Positions 23,035-35,800 of a stretch of DNA of 64,000 nt are shown here, one piece after another. The position numbers were made by a program, and so were the translations under genes. Source of the stretch: Stramonita haemastoma (Eukaryota; Mollusca; Gastropoda; Neogastropoda; Muricidae). Location: the NCBI GenBank assembly GCA_030674155.1, contig CM060342.1, forward strand, positions 11,352,828 through 11,416,827, written 5' to 3'. A model generated the notes under the pieces. That model made no database searches. It was not told the origin of the DNA and saw nothing but the letters and a program-made list of their open reading frames with translations. Within the stretch, counting starts at the first letter, position 1. Every line of letters begins with the position of its first letter.

Positions 23035-24660
23035 TGTGGCTCTGAGGTTCGAAAGGAGTGTCTGTGGCTGAGTCGTGATATTACTCTGAAATACCTTGAA
23101 GAGTCTCTGGTGCATATGTCTTTCATGAATGTGTGTGCACACACATCAGCGAGTTGTGCATGCAAACATGCTGAAGTGGGCATGTGTGTCTTGTCCAAGT
23201 ATGTGAAAGTTTGAATGAGGCTTCACTTTCAAAATGTTGTTGGTCTTTCAGCAGTTTTATTTAAGTCTGTAAAACCTTAGCCATGGATTATGAAGGTGAA
23301 TTTAGAAGAATGACTTAAGCAAAGCGGTTTTCATTGCTGGTAATCTCAGAGAACAAGTAAGTAATTAAAAAAAAAAAAAACACAAACTTAATATGTTATC
23401 AAGTACTTTTTCAACCTATCATTACTCATATGACATAATACCACTAGTGATAGGGGAGAGTGTTTAATGTAAACACCAGTTAAACTACAAGTAACTCAGT
23501 TGAGACGATAATAGATTCTTTCTCTTCTGCAATCCTAAAATTGGATGGGATGTGTAGTGCCTGTCTCTCCTTTGCTTGTGACTCTGAGACAGGAGGTCTG
23601 CCTGCTGGCCTCAGCCACACTTTCAGATTCTGACTTCAGAGCAGTTCATAACCAGTCTAGCCTGTGACCCTTCTGGGTGAAAGATGCCAAGAACCAGTTT
23701 TGTTATCGCGCTGGTTGCTTGCACCTGTGCCGTGTTCATCACAGCTTGAGGCTGTGCCCTCCCTGCCCCATGTCATGTCCCAAGAGAACACCCAAAGTAA
23801 TGAAGTGCAACTACAGAGTTCTCTCCCGACCAAAGAGAGTGAGGGATCTTCCCACAGCATACAATTTTTATTTATTGAGATTGATTCCTGATCTTGTAGA
23901 CAAAAGAATTTATCACAAAACCTGGCAAAACCACTGGCATTGTCATGTTTTTAAGATTTGAAGGCCTGAATTTTTAACAAGGAAGAATTTTTTTTAGACC
24001 TGATAAGTTAAACTGTTTAAAGATATGTATATATCTGCTGGTATATTGCATGGACATATATAATACATCATATTGAAATTGTTTTGCTTGTTTTTGTTTT
24101 GTTTTTGGTGCTGCCTCATCTTCTGTGATGTCCCCACACTGCTGTTCCCATGCCACTCATCTCAATATCCCCACCACAGCCATGCCCAGATTCATTATGT
24201 CTCATCCTCAGGGTCAGAAGTCCACAGGGAGCTCATCACTATCAGGCTACCGTGGGGCCAGTAGCCAGATGGGCCCTGCACTGCTGCTGGGTTACTTTGG
24301 TGGTGTTCAGTGGTGCCTGTGCTGACATACACAGGACACCACATACTAAGCCCCCTACTAACAACAGTATTAGCTGAGTCGCGGAGCCAGACTGAGTTGC
24401 CCATGAGGTGGCAGCCACCTCTACATCCCTCCAATGACCATCCCCCGCTAATGCCAACCCCAAAGGCGTTTACACAAACTTACCACAGGCACAGAAGTGT
24501 GTGGGAAACCAAATCTGAGGTTACCACAACACCAAAGCAACTGGGTCCACCGAATCAGAGGCAGTTTTTATTATTGCATGATCAATGATAATGAGGATGA
24601 TGTAATGATGCTGCTGTCGAAGTGTTTTGTTTTTTTTTGTTTTGTTTTGTTTAATGTCCT
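23035..24660. other. ALKBH4 downstream flank, probable 3' UTR then intergenic
   Basis: No coding exon is recognised. An ATTAAA followed by an A run near 23364-23380 is a possible polyadenylation signal. The block at about 24110-24560 is GC-richer than its surroundings and has several overlapping open frames but no recognisable protein. It resembles a dispersed repeat, and its CACAGGACACCACATACTA-type sequence has weak likeness to 11290-11320. Confidence 0.4.
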
Positions 24661-24688
24661 TCACTACTTGGTGATATAGACACACCCG

Positions 24689-24826
<138 letters not shown>

Positions 24827-24829
24827 AGA

Positions 24830-25485
24830 GATCTTACTGGGGAAGAATATATAACCTCAGCAACTGATGTTATGAACTGCTGAGAGTCATACAAAACTTC
24901 TTGAACAGTGGCATATCTTTTTTTAATATCTAATCCTCTCCTTTTAAAAAGGTCAATAAGAATTGGGCAATCAAACAATAAGTGGTGGATTGAAAGAGGT
25001 TGAGAACAGCAACATGACACGTTTTTAGAATATTTGGTATTCCATACATTCAACCTCAGTTTATACATTAAAATTTCTAGTTTACGTGAACATGAAATAC
25101 GTTCAAAATGTGATGTCTTCATTTTGGAATGCATTCTATTCATCAATCTTGCACTAATTTCATACGAGGACAATACAAGATTGGAATCAAACGTTTCAAT
25201 ACTACGATCAGAGGCACCTTGTTTTGCTAATGAATCAACCAACTCATTCCAATAAATTCCACAGTGAGAAGGGACCCAACATAAAGTTATCTGAATCCCT
25301 CTACTTGCAATACAATGTATCAAAAATTTAATCTCAAATATAATATCCGTCCTTATTTTCCCTTGCCAATTATTTAGTGCCTGCAATACTGCTTTTGAGA
25401 CTACTTGACTGGGTTGTTCTCTATGCTTACTATTATCATAATATATCCCGGCGTTAACTGGGCCCTGAGAAACAGACACCTGCAT
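24830..25485 (-). mobile_element. 5'-truncated non-LTR retrotransposon fragment with RNase H-like domain
   Basis: The minus strand stays open for about 220 meaningful codons. These include an RNase H-like end (KAVLQALNNWQGK, then TLCWVPSHCGIYWNELVDSL) and a C-terminal Cys/His motif CCCSQPLSIHHLLFDCP, an arrangement typical of I/Jockey-superfamily LINEs. The reverse transcriptase part is absent, so the copy is 5'-truncated, the normal outcome of incomplete reverse transcription. The open frame then runs into the TA/CT microsatellite, and those residues are artefactual. No intron or gene context is implied. Confidence 0.75.
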
Positions 25486-25519
25486 TGTTGGTCAGGTAGT
25501 TTGAGCAACTCACATCCAT

Positions 25520-25700
25520 AAAGTGGATGAAGCTCAGCTGTGTGGTCCCAGTCTTCCCACTGAGCCCACAGCACACTCACTCTGGGTAGGAGTCAGCCGG
25601 AGTCCGAAAAATCCTATGACTCATGGGATTCGAACCCATGACCTTCCAGTCTGATATCCAAGAAGGTAACCACTGTGTCATGGCGGCTGGTCCACTAAAA
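25520..25700 (-). mobile_element. tRNA-derived SINE fragment, family E
   Basis: On the minus strand a tRNA-like head is seen: GCCATGACACAGTGGTTACC (A-box like) and, about 45 nt on, GGGTTCGAATCCCATGAGTC (B box in a stem). The body continues to about 25520. A degenerate relative with GGCACAGTGGTTGGTGCC lies near 42565-42640. Confidence 0.6.
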
Positions 25701-27279
25701 AAATAATTGTAGTCATAAATTTCAAACTTTTGAACTGTTGACACATATATATGCAAATATTCAGTTTGATTGTTTGAATTATTAAGATCTGTATTGATGT
25801 AAAGCTTATGAATTTGTATCATGTGTGATTGAATGCTGGTCTTACATCTTGTGCATAAATATATTACCATGCTAGCAGGAAGACATGAGTGGAAAAAAAA
25901 ACGGTTAACTTGCGTGATAAAAATGATGATGAAACATCTGAGAGTAGAAGGAAATGTTTCATCAGTTGTCAAGACTGTTACTTTTTCTCAAACCATTCTT
26001 CCATCTCTCAGTCCCACTGCTCACACACACACACACACACACAAAGGAGTGGAGATTTTGAGAGAGTCAGAGACAGTGAGAATGAAGGGGTAAAGAGGTT
26101 AAAAGAGGAAGGAGGTGCAGAAAGTGGGAGGGAGAGTAACAGAAAAAATGAGAGGTGGGGTGGGGGAAAAGAGAGAGAGGTAAGGATAGAAAGGACTGAG
26201 GAGAGAAGAGGAGAGAGAGAGAGAGAAGTAGGGCAGAGAGACAAACTCGGACCAGAGAGTTTTTAAAAAAAGTTTTTATTATCACAGCCAGCATAATTCA
26301 AAACAGCCAGATATTCGCTTGCATGTTAAGATGTTCTTATTGTTGTTGATACTGTTGAGTTTTCAATGACAAATAGCATATCCGTGATACTTTCAACTTC
26401 CATTGATTTCTTCAAAATAGATTAAAAATGAAAGCCAATTATGTTAAAAAAAAGGAACGGTCTTTAATTGTACCAGGCAATTCAATTTTCATTCCAAATA
26501 AAACAAAAAAGCATCATGAAAACATTTTGTTTTATACATTTAGTACTATTATATAAATAGCATCACTACCAGTTTAGACCTATTTTTTCACATATCTGTA
26601 TGTGTGTTGAGAAAGGGAGGATGTGTGTGCATATGTGTGTGTGTGTGTGTGTAGCACACCTGCATGTGAGCTATATGTAAACTATATGTTTATGTGGGAT
26701 TTTGTGGTCAATTCAAATTCACATATAATCATATGAAACTGAAAACCATTTAACGTCATAATCGGGCATGATGAAAAAAAAATGCCTTTTCTTTCTTCTG
26801 TTAATTTGCATAACTTTGTGGCTGTAACAGGTTATATTTCAACCTCAATATCACCAGAACTGGCAGATTATTTATAAGCAAGTACAATAGTTATAATGGC
26901 TATATACATAAGACTACAGATTAGGAAGCCGGACTGCCCTCAAATTTCAGACTAGGACAACTATCACACTCTGGATATCACGCTTTTATTCATAAAAAAA
27001 CAAATTTCATTTCAAGTAGCTGAATTTTGTAAAATGAAATGATAAGAAGTCGATTCCTTCCAGATATATCCTGGACTACCCATTCCTTGACCTTCTACCA
27101 AATACTTCTAAAATGATACAGAATATATCTATACAGGTAGCAAATGGTAATAAAGTATATCTTAGAAAGTGCTTCGTCTGATTTGAGATTTCCAACAGTA
27201 AACGGCACACAATATAATGGTCATATGACCTGCAGTATTCATACGAAGTTCTGCAAAGAAGAGTATCTTCCTGCCCCCT

Positions 27280-27435
27280 GCCCCCTCCCCCCAATCCCCT
27301 GGCCCAGTGAACTATTTCCTTTTTTTCTTTTTCTCGTTCCTCAGCCAGAGCTCTGAGATTCACCAATTGTGAGGTTTAAGTGTATGCAACCCCAACCCCA
27401 CCCCGACACCATTTAGGTAGCCCCATTCCAATCTT
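27280..27435 (+). repeat. Dispersed repeat family D, copy 3
   Basis: The core is CAGAGCTCTGAGATTCACCA followed by ATTGTGAGGTTTAAGTGTATG and then TTTAGGTAGCCCCATTCCAA. It keeps the same order of segments as the copy at 60015-60125. Confidence 0.6.
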
Positions 27436-30400
27436 CAGAGATGAACTATTTCAATGTTGCCTCTATCAAATCTCTAATGCCAAGGAAGCAAAGGGCGCTG
27501 GAGAGGGGAGGGAGGAGAGTGGACTTTTTATATAATTTAAGAAGAAGAAGAATCAGGCACGGTCTCTTTACCCTCTTATCTCTGTGTTACTCAAAAACCT
27601 GTTTTCATGAATTCTGCCTCTTTCTCTGACCTGAAATCCAAAAATATTCTCTTGATCTCAAAGCTCAATATCCTCTCTCTCTCTCTCTCTCTTCTGACTT
27701 AAAATCCCAAAACTCATTCTCTCTGTCTTTATCCCTGAGACTTCAAAGCTCTGAATTTTCTCCCTCATGAAAGCCACTTGTAACTAGATAAAACAGCTGC
27801 ACAGAAACTGTAGTGGGCACCAGGTTTCATACAGTAAAGGGGACAGAGGGCTGGCAGCCCTAGAGCACAGGGATGGAGAAGATGGTAGGAGAATGGGAGA
27901 TGGGAAAAGGGGGGGGGGGGGTGTCTTACTATGGCTAGTCCATAATCCTGAACTGTGGCCTCTTATTCCCTTCCCTTTTCCTCTCTCCCTATTCCCTGTC
28001 TTCATCTCAACCTGAAAAACTCTCTCCTCTTGCCCTCTCCTATCATCTTCACTGTCCTGATGTCTGAGTTTGCCGGTGTTAACCAGTCAGAGTGGCATGG
28101 TAGCCTGAAAAACCTCTGCACACATCAGAGTTTATCAAAGACAATAATTATGTTGGCATAGGTTTTTAATGACCTTGTTACCTATCAAGAGATTTAACTG
28201 ACCAACCTCACTCATTTACATAAAATCCATTATCCTTGAAATACAAGAAAAAATAATAGATAAATAAAATTAAAATCAAACTTTTTATCCTTTTCTAACA
28301 CAATTCATTCATTATTAAGGACAACAAACATCATAAACTTGCTTTCATGACCAGAAAGTTGTTGATGGCACTTAGCTATCATGACTGCTTGTAGAAGAAC
28401 ACATTTGTTTAGAAGGACTCTCGTTTTAAATGAACAATTTTCATGTATTCAGCACCTGGTGAAAAAATACATTATCACCTCATCAAGACTCATCCGGCTG
28501 TGTAACAATTTCAACATAACAGTGGATCAGTCCAGACTTAGTAAAATGTTGGTTTACACTTGTTACCAGATGATGTCTGGAAGTCCTGTCATGGTTTTGA
28601 CGTGAAAATGCAAAAAGAAAAAGAGGATTTCCAGAAGTAGGATCAATATCAGACCAGAGGATTGGAGATAAGATAAACAACAACTGAGAGAAAGAAAAAA
28701 AAAGGGGGGGGGGAGGGGCTAGTGGTGATAAGACAAAGTATTCTACGTACACATTTATTTATGACAATCAATTCCAGATTAAATTTAGATCTAAAGCTGG
28801 TTATACAAATCATTGTGCATCTTCTCCATTAGGGCCCAGCTACTACTACATAACAGGTACTTACTTTCTCTCAAACACAAGATGATAATTATATAAACCA
28901 CACATACAAAACACATGCATACACACACAGAGTAAAACTCAACTTGTGCCTTTGGCTTAGAGAAAATAAATCTTTTACTTTGGTCAATGTGTGCTTTTGG
29001 CTTCAAACATTTAACATAAATGATTGTGTATTATTTCACACAGCCCTTTGCAAAGCCACCGATTTAATAGCTGCAGATTGGTCAGAAACCCAAAAAAGAA
29101 ATTCACCAATGTTGGTATGTGCATCTTTTCTTCAGGGTTTTAAAAAAATTTTGTTTACTAAAATCCCCTACCCCTTCCCTTGTCCCAAGAATTTACCATG
29201 CTTTGTTTATCTTGGGGGGGGGGGGGGGTTGTTTCTTTGTTTTGGTGTTCCCCCAACCCCCCGGAGTCCCCTTGCCCCTATTTAGTGTACTTCCATTGTT
29301 ATGAAAAAAAGTAATTAAATTATCATTTGTAAAATAAAATGATTAAAATAGAAAACACTTTTTGCATGAAATATAACAAGTACTGCACATGAACTTTTTT
29401 TTTAATTTAAAAAAAAAACCCACTTCTTGTGCAAGACTGCAACAGTTATCATTCAGAAGGTAATCTAGTTTAGTGCAATATTACATGTCAGGTTTTACAG
29501 TAGTTAAAAATGATTTATTCTGAATTACACTTAGAGAAGCAATTCAAAACATGATATGCAAAAGTCCAATATTTCATGACATTATTCACTTCTATGCCTT
29601 AAAAATATAATCGTGACAATATGATAAGATGCACTTTGAACCAATATTTTTGTGACATGATTTTGGCAGTGGGTTCTGATGTGATCACCTTGAAAAAAAT
29701 CCAAATTAGAGCAGTTGAAGACATTCAGAAGGAAAAAAAACTACCCCAAAACCTTCCATCAAATCAACAAACAAATTTGCCAACACTCTCACCCACAGGA
29801 ACATCATATATATAGAAGAGGAGATATGAGAATATGTGACAGTGAAAAAAAAGTACAAATGACATACCATTATTTTTTAAAAATTTTCCAACAGACTTTT
29901 ACATCAAATGTTAAAGTAACTTTTTCCACAATGAAATGAGATGAACAGACCTGTCACACACATAATATCACATAGTGCATGAATATGCGAGTTGACTCAT
30001 GCAGCAAACCTTTAATTTTGGCATTACTTAGGCAATAAGCAAAAATATTTGCAAAATCGCCTTTTCATGACATTGATCTCTGGCCAGTGTGTGTGTGTGT
30101 GTGGTGTGGAGAGAGAGAGAGAGAAAGAGAGAGAGAGATTCTATGGTGAATGTGTGTGAAAAAGTAATGTTTCACTTTTGCATGTTTCTGATGACAAGGA
30201 AGCAGAGGTAATATTCAGCATATGTCAAAATAGCAATACACAAAATAAAACAAAATCAAGGAGACGAATGTCAAATATGACAAAAAACCTGTCAAAAGAA
30301 ATGAATCAATTTTATTTATTCTTTCTTTCTTTTTTTTTTAATGAATGATCTGCATGTAATAAGCAAAGGAGAGAACTTTAGGCAAAGCCTGGTCCTTTTC

Positions 30401-31599
30401 CCTTTTTAATACTTTTTTTCTCTAAGTTGCCCTGACTCTCTCTCTCTCTCTCTCTCTTATGTCATCTTGGTGACAGTGCAATCTATTAATGGATACCACT
30501 GTTACACTGTGTCTGTTTCTGTTGTTGTTCTACCAGTGCAATGTTGATGTGTATGTTCATTTAATGTAGCCTGTTATGAATAGAAACACTTGTCTGGTGG
30601 GTTTGTAGTTGTTTAGTGGAATCATAACATTTTTGATAACTGTCAGAGAGAAAGCAATACAGTTTGATCTAGGTAGCCTAATTTAAAAAGAAAGAAAAAG
30701 ATCAGTGGGGAAAAATCAAAAAACTGTATTCAATCAACATAAATTTCTTGATATATATCTCTCAAACACAAGCAATATTACAATAAGCACCACCACCAAA
30801 CAAGCAAGCATGAACATGTGCCTTTTCAGCCAAGTTTTAACAACAGCCAAACACAACCCAGCATGGGTGGGACTAGTTTATTCAAATGAGTCACATTATT
30901 TTTCGTTACAGAAAGTCACCAGAGCTGACAGATTTCAAGCTCAACCCACATTTTCAACCAGTTCAGATTCCATATTACATGCAGACAAAATATTGCTTTA
31001 GATGTTACAGCACAGCAGGATATAAAATCTTCCAACACCACCAGAACAGCAGCATACTTCATTGTATCCATCTGACTGCTACAAGGTTTGAATGCTCCTT
31101 AATAAATCGCATATAAAGTATGATACAAAGAAAATCGACTCAAAGTTTTCCAGTAAAGTGTTGCAACTAACCTGACAGGATCAAACAAAAATATAAACTG
31201 GAAATCACCAAAAATCAGCTGAAATTAATCTGCTACCTGATTTAATTAAAAGTAGTATAGCAGTTTTAAGTACAAGATCCATAGTTGCTGAACAGGGGGA
31301 AAGTGGAATCACACACACACACACATTTATAAATCCCTCACACCACTTTTTCACTGGATTCAGCCATGCAAGGAATGTCATGTTATGTTTTTAAAAGATT
31401 GGGGTTTTTTCCAAAGTGGCCTTTTACTACCATAACTGGCCTTTTACTATCATATAATTATCAGGTTCACAAAACTGTCAGATACTATCAGACTCTTGAA
31501 AATCAACAAAATCCCTTCCAAGAGTGGAATTACTTGATTGAAATTAAAAACAATGACACACATAGCAAACAGGAGTAAAATATAAACACATGTATAAAA

Positions 31600-31790
31600 A
31601 AAAACCAAAACATTTTTGCATCCAGATCAATATTTCTTCATTAGCCTGAAAACAACTTGGCGAGAAAAAGGAAAAAAAAAAACCCAAACCCCCCCACATG
31701 TTTATAAAAAAAACATTTGCATCCAGATCAATATTTCTTTATTAAACTGAAAACAACTTGGCTGAGAAAAAGGAAAAAACCCAAGGTAAA
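31600..31790. repeat. Tandem duplication of about 115 bp
   Basis: GCATCCAGATCAATATTTCT, CTGAAAACAACTTGG and GAGAAAAAGGAAAAAA occur twice in direct order, starting near 31617 and near 31718. The copies are separated by a C-rich and A-rich spacer. Confidence 0.85.
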
Positions 31791-32536
31791 GAATAGTATA
31801 GCTGTCAGGCAGTATACTGTGGGTTGCCTTGGGTTTAATTAATGCCAGCTAATGAGTCTCATTGACTGCAGACTGTATCTCGCACTGAACTATGGCCAAT
31901 TACACTCTTCAACGCATTTTTTTCATGGTAAAATCTAGAAAACTGACACACAAGACCTCGCTATTCTGGATATTATAAATATACTGTTTAACATATCATT
32001 GTAAAAAAAAGATGTTCATAGGATGAAAATATTGATTCAAAATGATCCCAAAATTAAACCAGCTACCACAAAGTTGTTTCTGAATGGAACACAATGTAAA
32101 AGGCCTTTACCCAGATGTAGCTCTGCACATAACTCTTCATATCACAAGGAAGCACTGAGATAACAGCTCAGCAATAACCGTTCATTTGGTTCACTGTGTG
32201 CATAACATCCAAAAATTGTTTCACTTTCAAGATAACAGAATGGGCACGCACCAAGTTTCACGATACCTCGTAGCCTGAAAACTATGGAGTTTAAACTCCT
32301 GGTAATCCTGGGGGAACAAAATCTCAGATTGGCAAGGTGAACCCAAAATAGATGAATGCAAAAAAAAAAAAAAAAAAAAATCTATAACAAAGGCTAAAAT
32401 AAATCTGATTCAACAAAACTGACAAATTTTCAACAGTGTTGTGGGGGAAATGCTGTTATAACACAGGACGGGTGAACCAATGATATGTGTACATTTTCAA
32501 TCAAGGACAAAAAATGCGGAGAGACAGTATAGTATT

Positions 32537-32538
<2 letters not shown>

Positions 32539-32573
<35 letters not shown>
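32539..32573. repeat. TA microsatellite
   Basis: This is a pure TA array about 250 bp beyond the stop codon of the TLDc gene, probably in its 3' UTR. Confidence 0.9.
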
Positions 32574-32576
<3 letters not shown>

Positions 32577-32828
32577 ACGCAGCACTGAACCATCACTTCA
32601 TAGGCAAAGCAATCCGGGTTTCTCTCACACTCGCGACCAACCAGGCATGCTTGAATGGCACACAGACATACGATACCCAACCATTCATAAAATTCCTACA
32701 GAGTGCTGCGTAGATAGACCGTGTGTGTGAAGACGGAGAGAGACAGAAGACAGCATGAGGAGAGGTTGGCCAGCAGTGTAGTCCCCTGAGGGAGACGCTG
32801 TCAGCAGCAGTGGTGTTGAAGGTTGGTG

Positions 32829-35800
32829 CTAGCGGCTGGACAGATAGGAGCTGCCCGTTTTCACTCCGCCCCACTCCAGAATCTGTTTGTCAGGGTTTTC
32901 CCTCCAGTCCCCCTCCAGTCGCAGCTGGCACACAACACATCATTGGTTAGGAAAGATGTAGGCTTAAGTGAGCCTGGGGATTTTTTTCCTTTTTTTTTTT
33001 TGTACACTTATACAGCTATCTATTCACACACCTGTCTGCAAAATATTTTAGCCATATTTTTCAACACAATTATTTAGACAGAAAACACACCCAAAAAAGA
33101 AAAAAAATGGATATGTGCTATTAATAGTGTGGACACATTTTTTTCTCACATATACATGACATTTTTTTTGCCACGTTTCTGCAGCTACATGATGCAAAGC
33201 TAAAGGAAAGTGATCACTAATTTTGGAGTTATTTCCCTTTAACTGTAGTCAAGGAAGCTGGCTTGTTTACGTCAATTTGTCACCCTGCAAATTTTCAGGT
33301 TGTAGGCATATAGAGCGCAAATAAGTCCTGGAAAATTTCCGGGCAGGGGCAGTCAAGCGGTTATAACACCAAACTTGTGATATGACAGTTAAGTCAGGGT
33401 TAAATAAAAGAAGAGGAGGTAACATATATTCATTTCCTAACCATTATGGCCTCAGGTAAGTCAGGGTTAGATAAAAGAAGAGACAACACACATTCAGTTT
33501 CCTAACTGCTATGGCCACAGTTAAGTCAGGGTTAGATGAAAGCAGAAAACACATATAAATCAGTTTCCTAACTGCTATGGCCACAGTTAAGTCAGGGTTA
33601 GATGAAAGCAGAAAACACATATAAATCAGTTTCCTAACTGCTATGGCCACAGTTATGTCAGGATTAGATGAAAGCAGAAAACACATAAAATTCAGTTTCC
33701 TAACTGTTATGGCCACAGTTAAGTCAGGATTAGATGAAAGAAGAAAACACATATAAATCAGTTTCCTAACTGCTATGGCCACAGTTAAGTCAGGATTAGA
33801 TGAAAGAAGAAAACACATATAAATCAGTTTCCTAACTGCTATGGCCACAGTTAAGTCAGGGTTAGATAAAAGAAAAAGAGAGAACACATTCAGTTTCCTA
33901 ACTGCTATGGCCACATTAAGTCAGGGTTAGATGAAAGAAGAAGAGAAAACACATTCAGTTTCCTAACCGTTATGGCCTCAGGTAAGTCAGGGTTAGATAA
34001 AAGAAGAGACAACACACATTCAGTTTCCTAACTGCTATGGCCACAGTTAAGTCAGGGTTAGATGAAAGCAGAAAACACATATAATTCAGTTTCCTAACTG
34101 TTATGGCCACAGTTAAGTCAGGGTTAGATGAAAGAAGAAAACACATATAAATCAGTTTCCTAACTGCTATGGCCACAGTTAAGTCAGGGTTAGATGAAAG
34201 CAAAAACGCATAAAATTCAGTTTCCTAACTGCTATGGCCACAGTTATGTCAGGGTTAGATGAAAGCAAAAACGCATAAAATTCAGTTTCCTAACTGCTAT
34301 GGCCACAGTTAAGTCAGGGTTAGATGAAAGAAGAGGTAACACATTCAGTTTCCTAACCATTATGGCCACAGGTAAGTCAGGGTTAGATGAAAGTAGAAAA
34401 CACACATAAATCAGTTTCCTAACTGCTATGGCCACAGGTAAGTCAGGGTTAGATGAAAGAAGAAAACACATATAAATCAGTTTCCTAACTGCTATGGCCA
34501 CAGTTATGTCAGGATTAGATGAAAGCAGAAAACACATATAAATCAGTTTCCTAACTGCTATGGCCACAGTTATGTCAGGGTTAGATGAAAGCAGAAAACA
34601 CATATAAATCAGTTTCCTAACTGCTACAGCCACACCCTTTACCTTGCGTGTTTGCTGCCGCTCCACATCCTTGGCCTCCCACTGTTTCTGTTTGACCTGG
34701 GCCTGCTTCACCTCCTCCCCACCACAGCCCCACGCCTGGTGCCACACACACACACAGCACCGCAGTTAGGGCATTGCATACAACACACAGAACAACAAAA
34801 TATCTATCTGGAGTGAGTCTGGTTAATTGACACTGCATAACTTGACTTTACCTCTGATGAGACAAAAGATGTTCAATAATGTTATTTTAAATTTTAAAAA
34901 AAAACATTGATAGAGTCTGTAAAAACTTAAGCGCATAATCATAAATTCTGAAAAAACTTTTGAAAAGTTTGCATTAAACATTTTCTGTGCTTCGTGCATT
35001 ATTTGCGCGATTTGTGCTGAAAAACTATCCTCACAAATTTATCATAACTACCCAGCAGCTACGAGTAGACTCATTCTGAAATTCATAAAAAACATTTCGC
35101 CTGTATTTTACCATTTGAACAGCAGGATTCTCTAAAAGTAGCAGCAAATCAAACAAAACCACATTCCCTCTCTTTTTCCCTCACTAGTTAGTTAGCAAGA
35201 CTTTTTTTTAATTGAATGAGGCTGCTGAAATTGATGACAAAGCCGTTAGGGGGGTCTGACCTCTATCCTGTGAAGGGCACAGGGCACATCAAAGTGGTAG
35301 ATTCTGTCAAAGTCCTCATCCAGTCTCAGCACCAAGGGCTTGCTGTCCTGACCAATCTGGATGCCTTTGGGGATGCTGCGGGACAACGTGTTGAACAGCA
35401 CCATCTTGGGGCCTCCTGGTCAGCACACCACATTCATTTTTCACTGTCAGACATCTAACCGCCAACCTAACTCCCTCCTTTAAAAAAAAAAAAAACCCAT
35501 GGGATCTTTTTGCATAAATAATGACCCCTGAAAATTTTTAGTCAAAAAGGTTTATATCTGGATTAAAAAAAAAAATTTTATTACACATTCCTCTCTCTCT
35601 CTCTCCCCCTCCCTCCCTCTCTCTCGTGTTCTTTTTTTGGTTGCAGTCTCACTTGTCTATCATTCAAATAAGAATGTTGGCAATTCTTTCTGTAATCTGG
35701 TCTTCTAGAAATTCTATGCTGGACATAACCACTCTTTCTGTCTCTTGTCTTTTGTCTGTTATTTCTTCCTTCATCATTTTCTACCACCACAGGCTTTTTT

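Larger units (their letters stand above)
25701..32828. other. Convergent intergenic region, no recognised gene
   Basis: This lies between the 3' ends of ALKBH4 (plus) and the TLDc gene (minus). It is AT-rich with GA/CT arrays (26200-26225, 27672-27700, 30108-30136, 30438-30458), a family D repeat at 27280-27435, a tandem duplication at 31600-31790, an A-run at 32360-32380 and a TA array at 32539-32573. The part nearest 32828 is presumably 3' UTR of the TLDc gene. I see no conserved coding segment. Confidence 0.45.

Noticed and set aside
23664..23961. Cys-rich open frame (about 94 codons) downstream of ALKBH4
   Set aside because: It has no family resemblance, and it lies where the ALKBH4 3' UTR is expected.
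33444..34753. Repetitive open frames with LSSNPDLTVAIAVRKL-type units
   Set aside because: They are produced by the minisatellite, whose unit length is often a multiple of three. The array is intronic.
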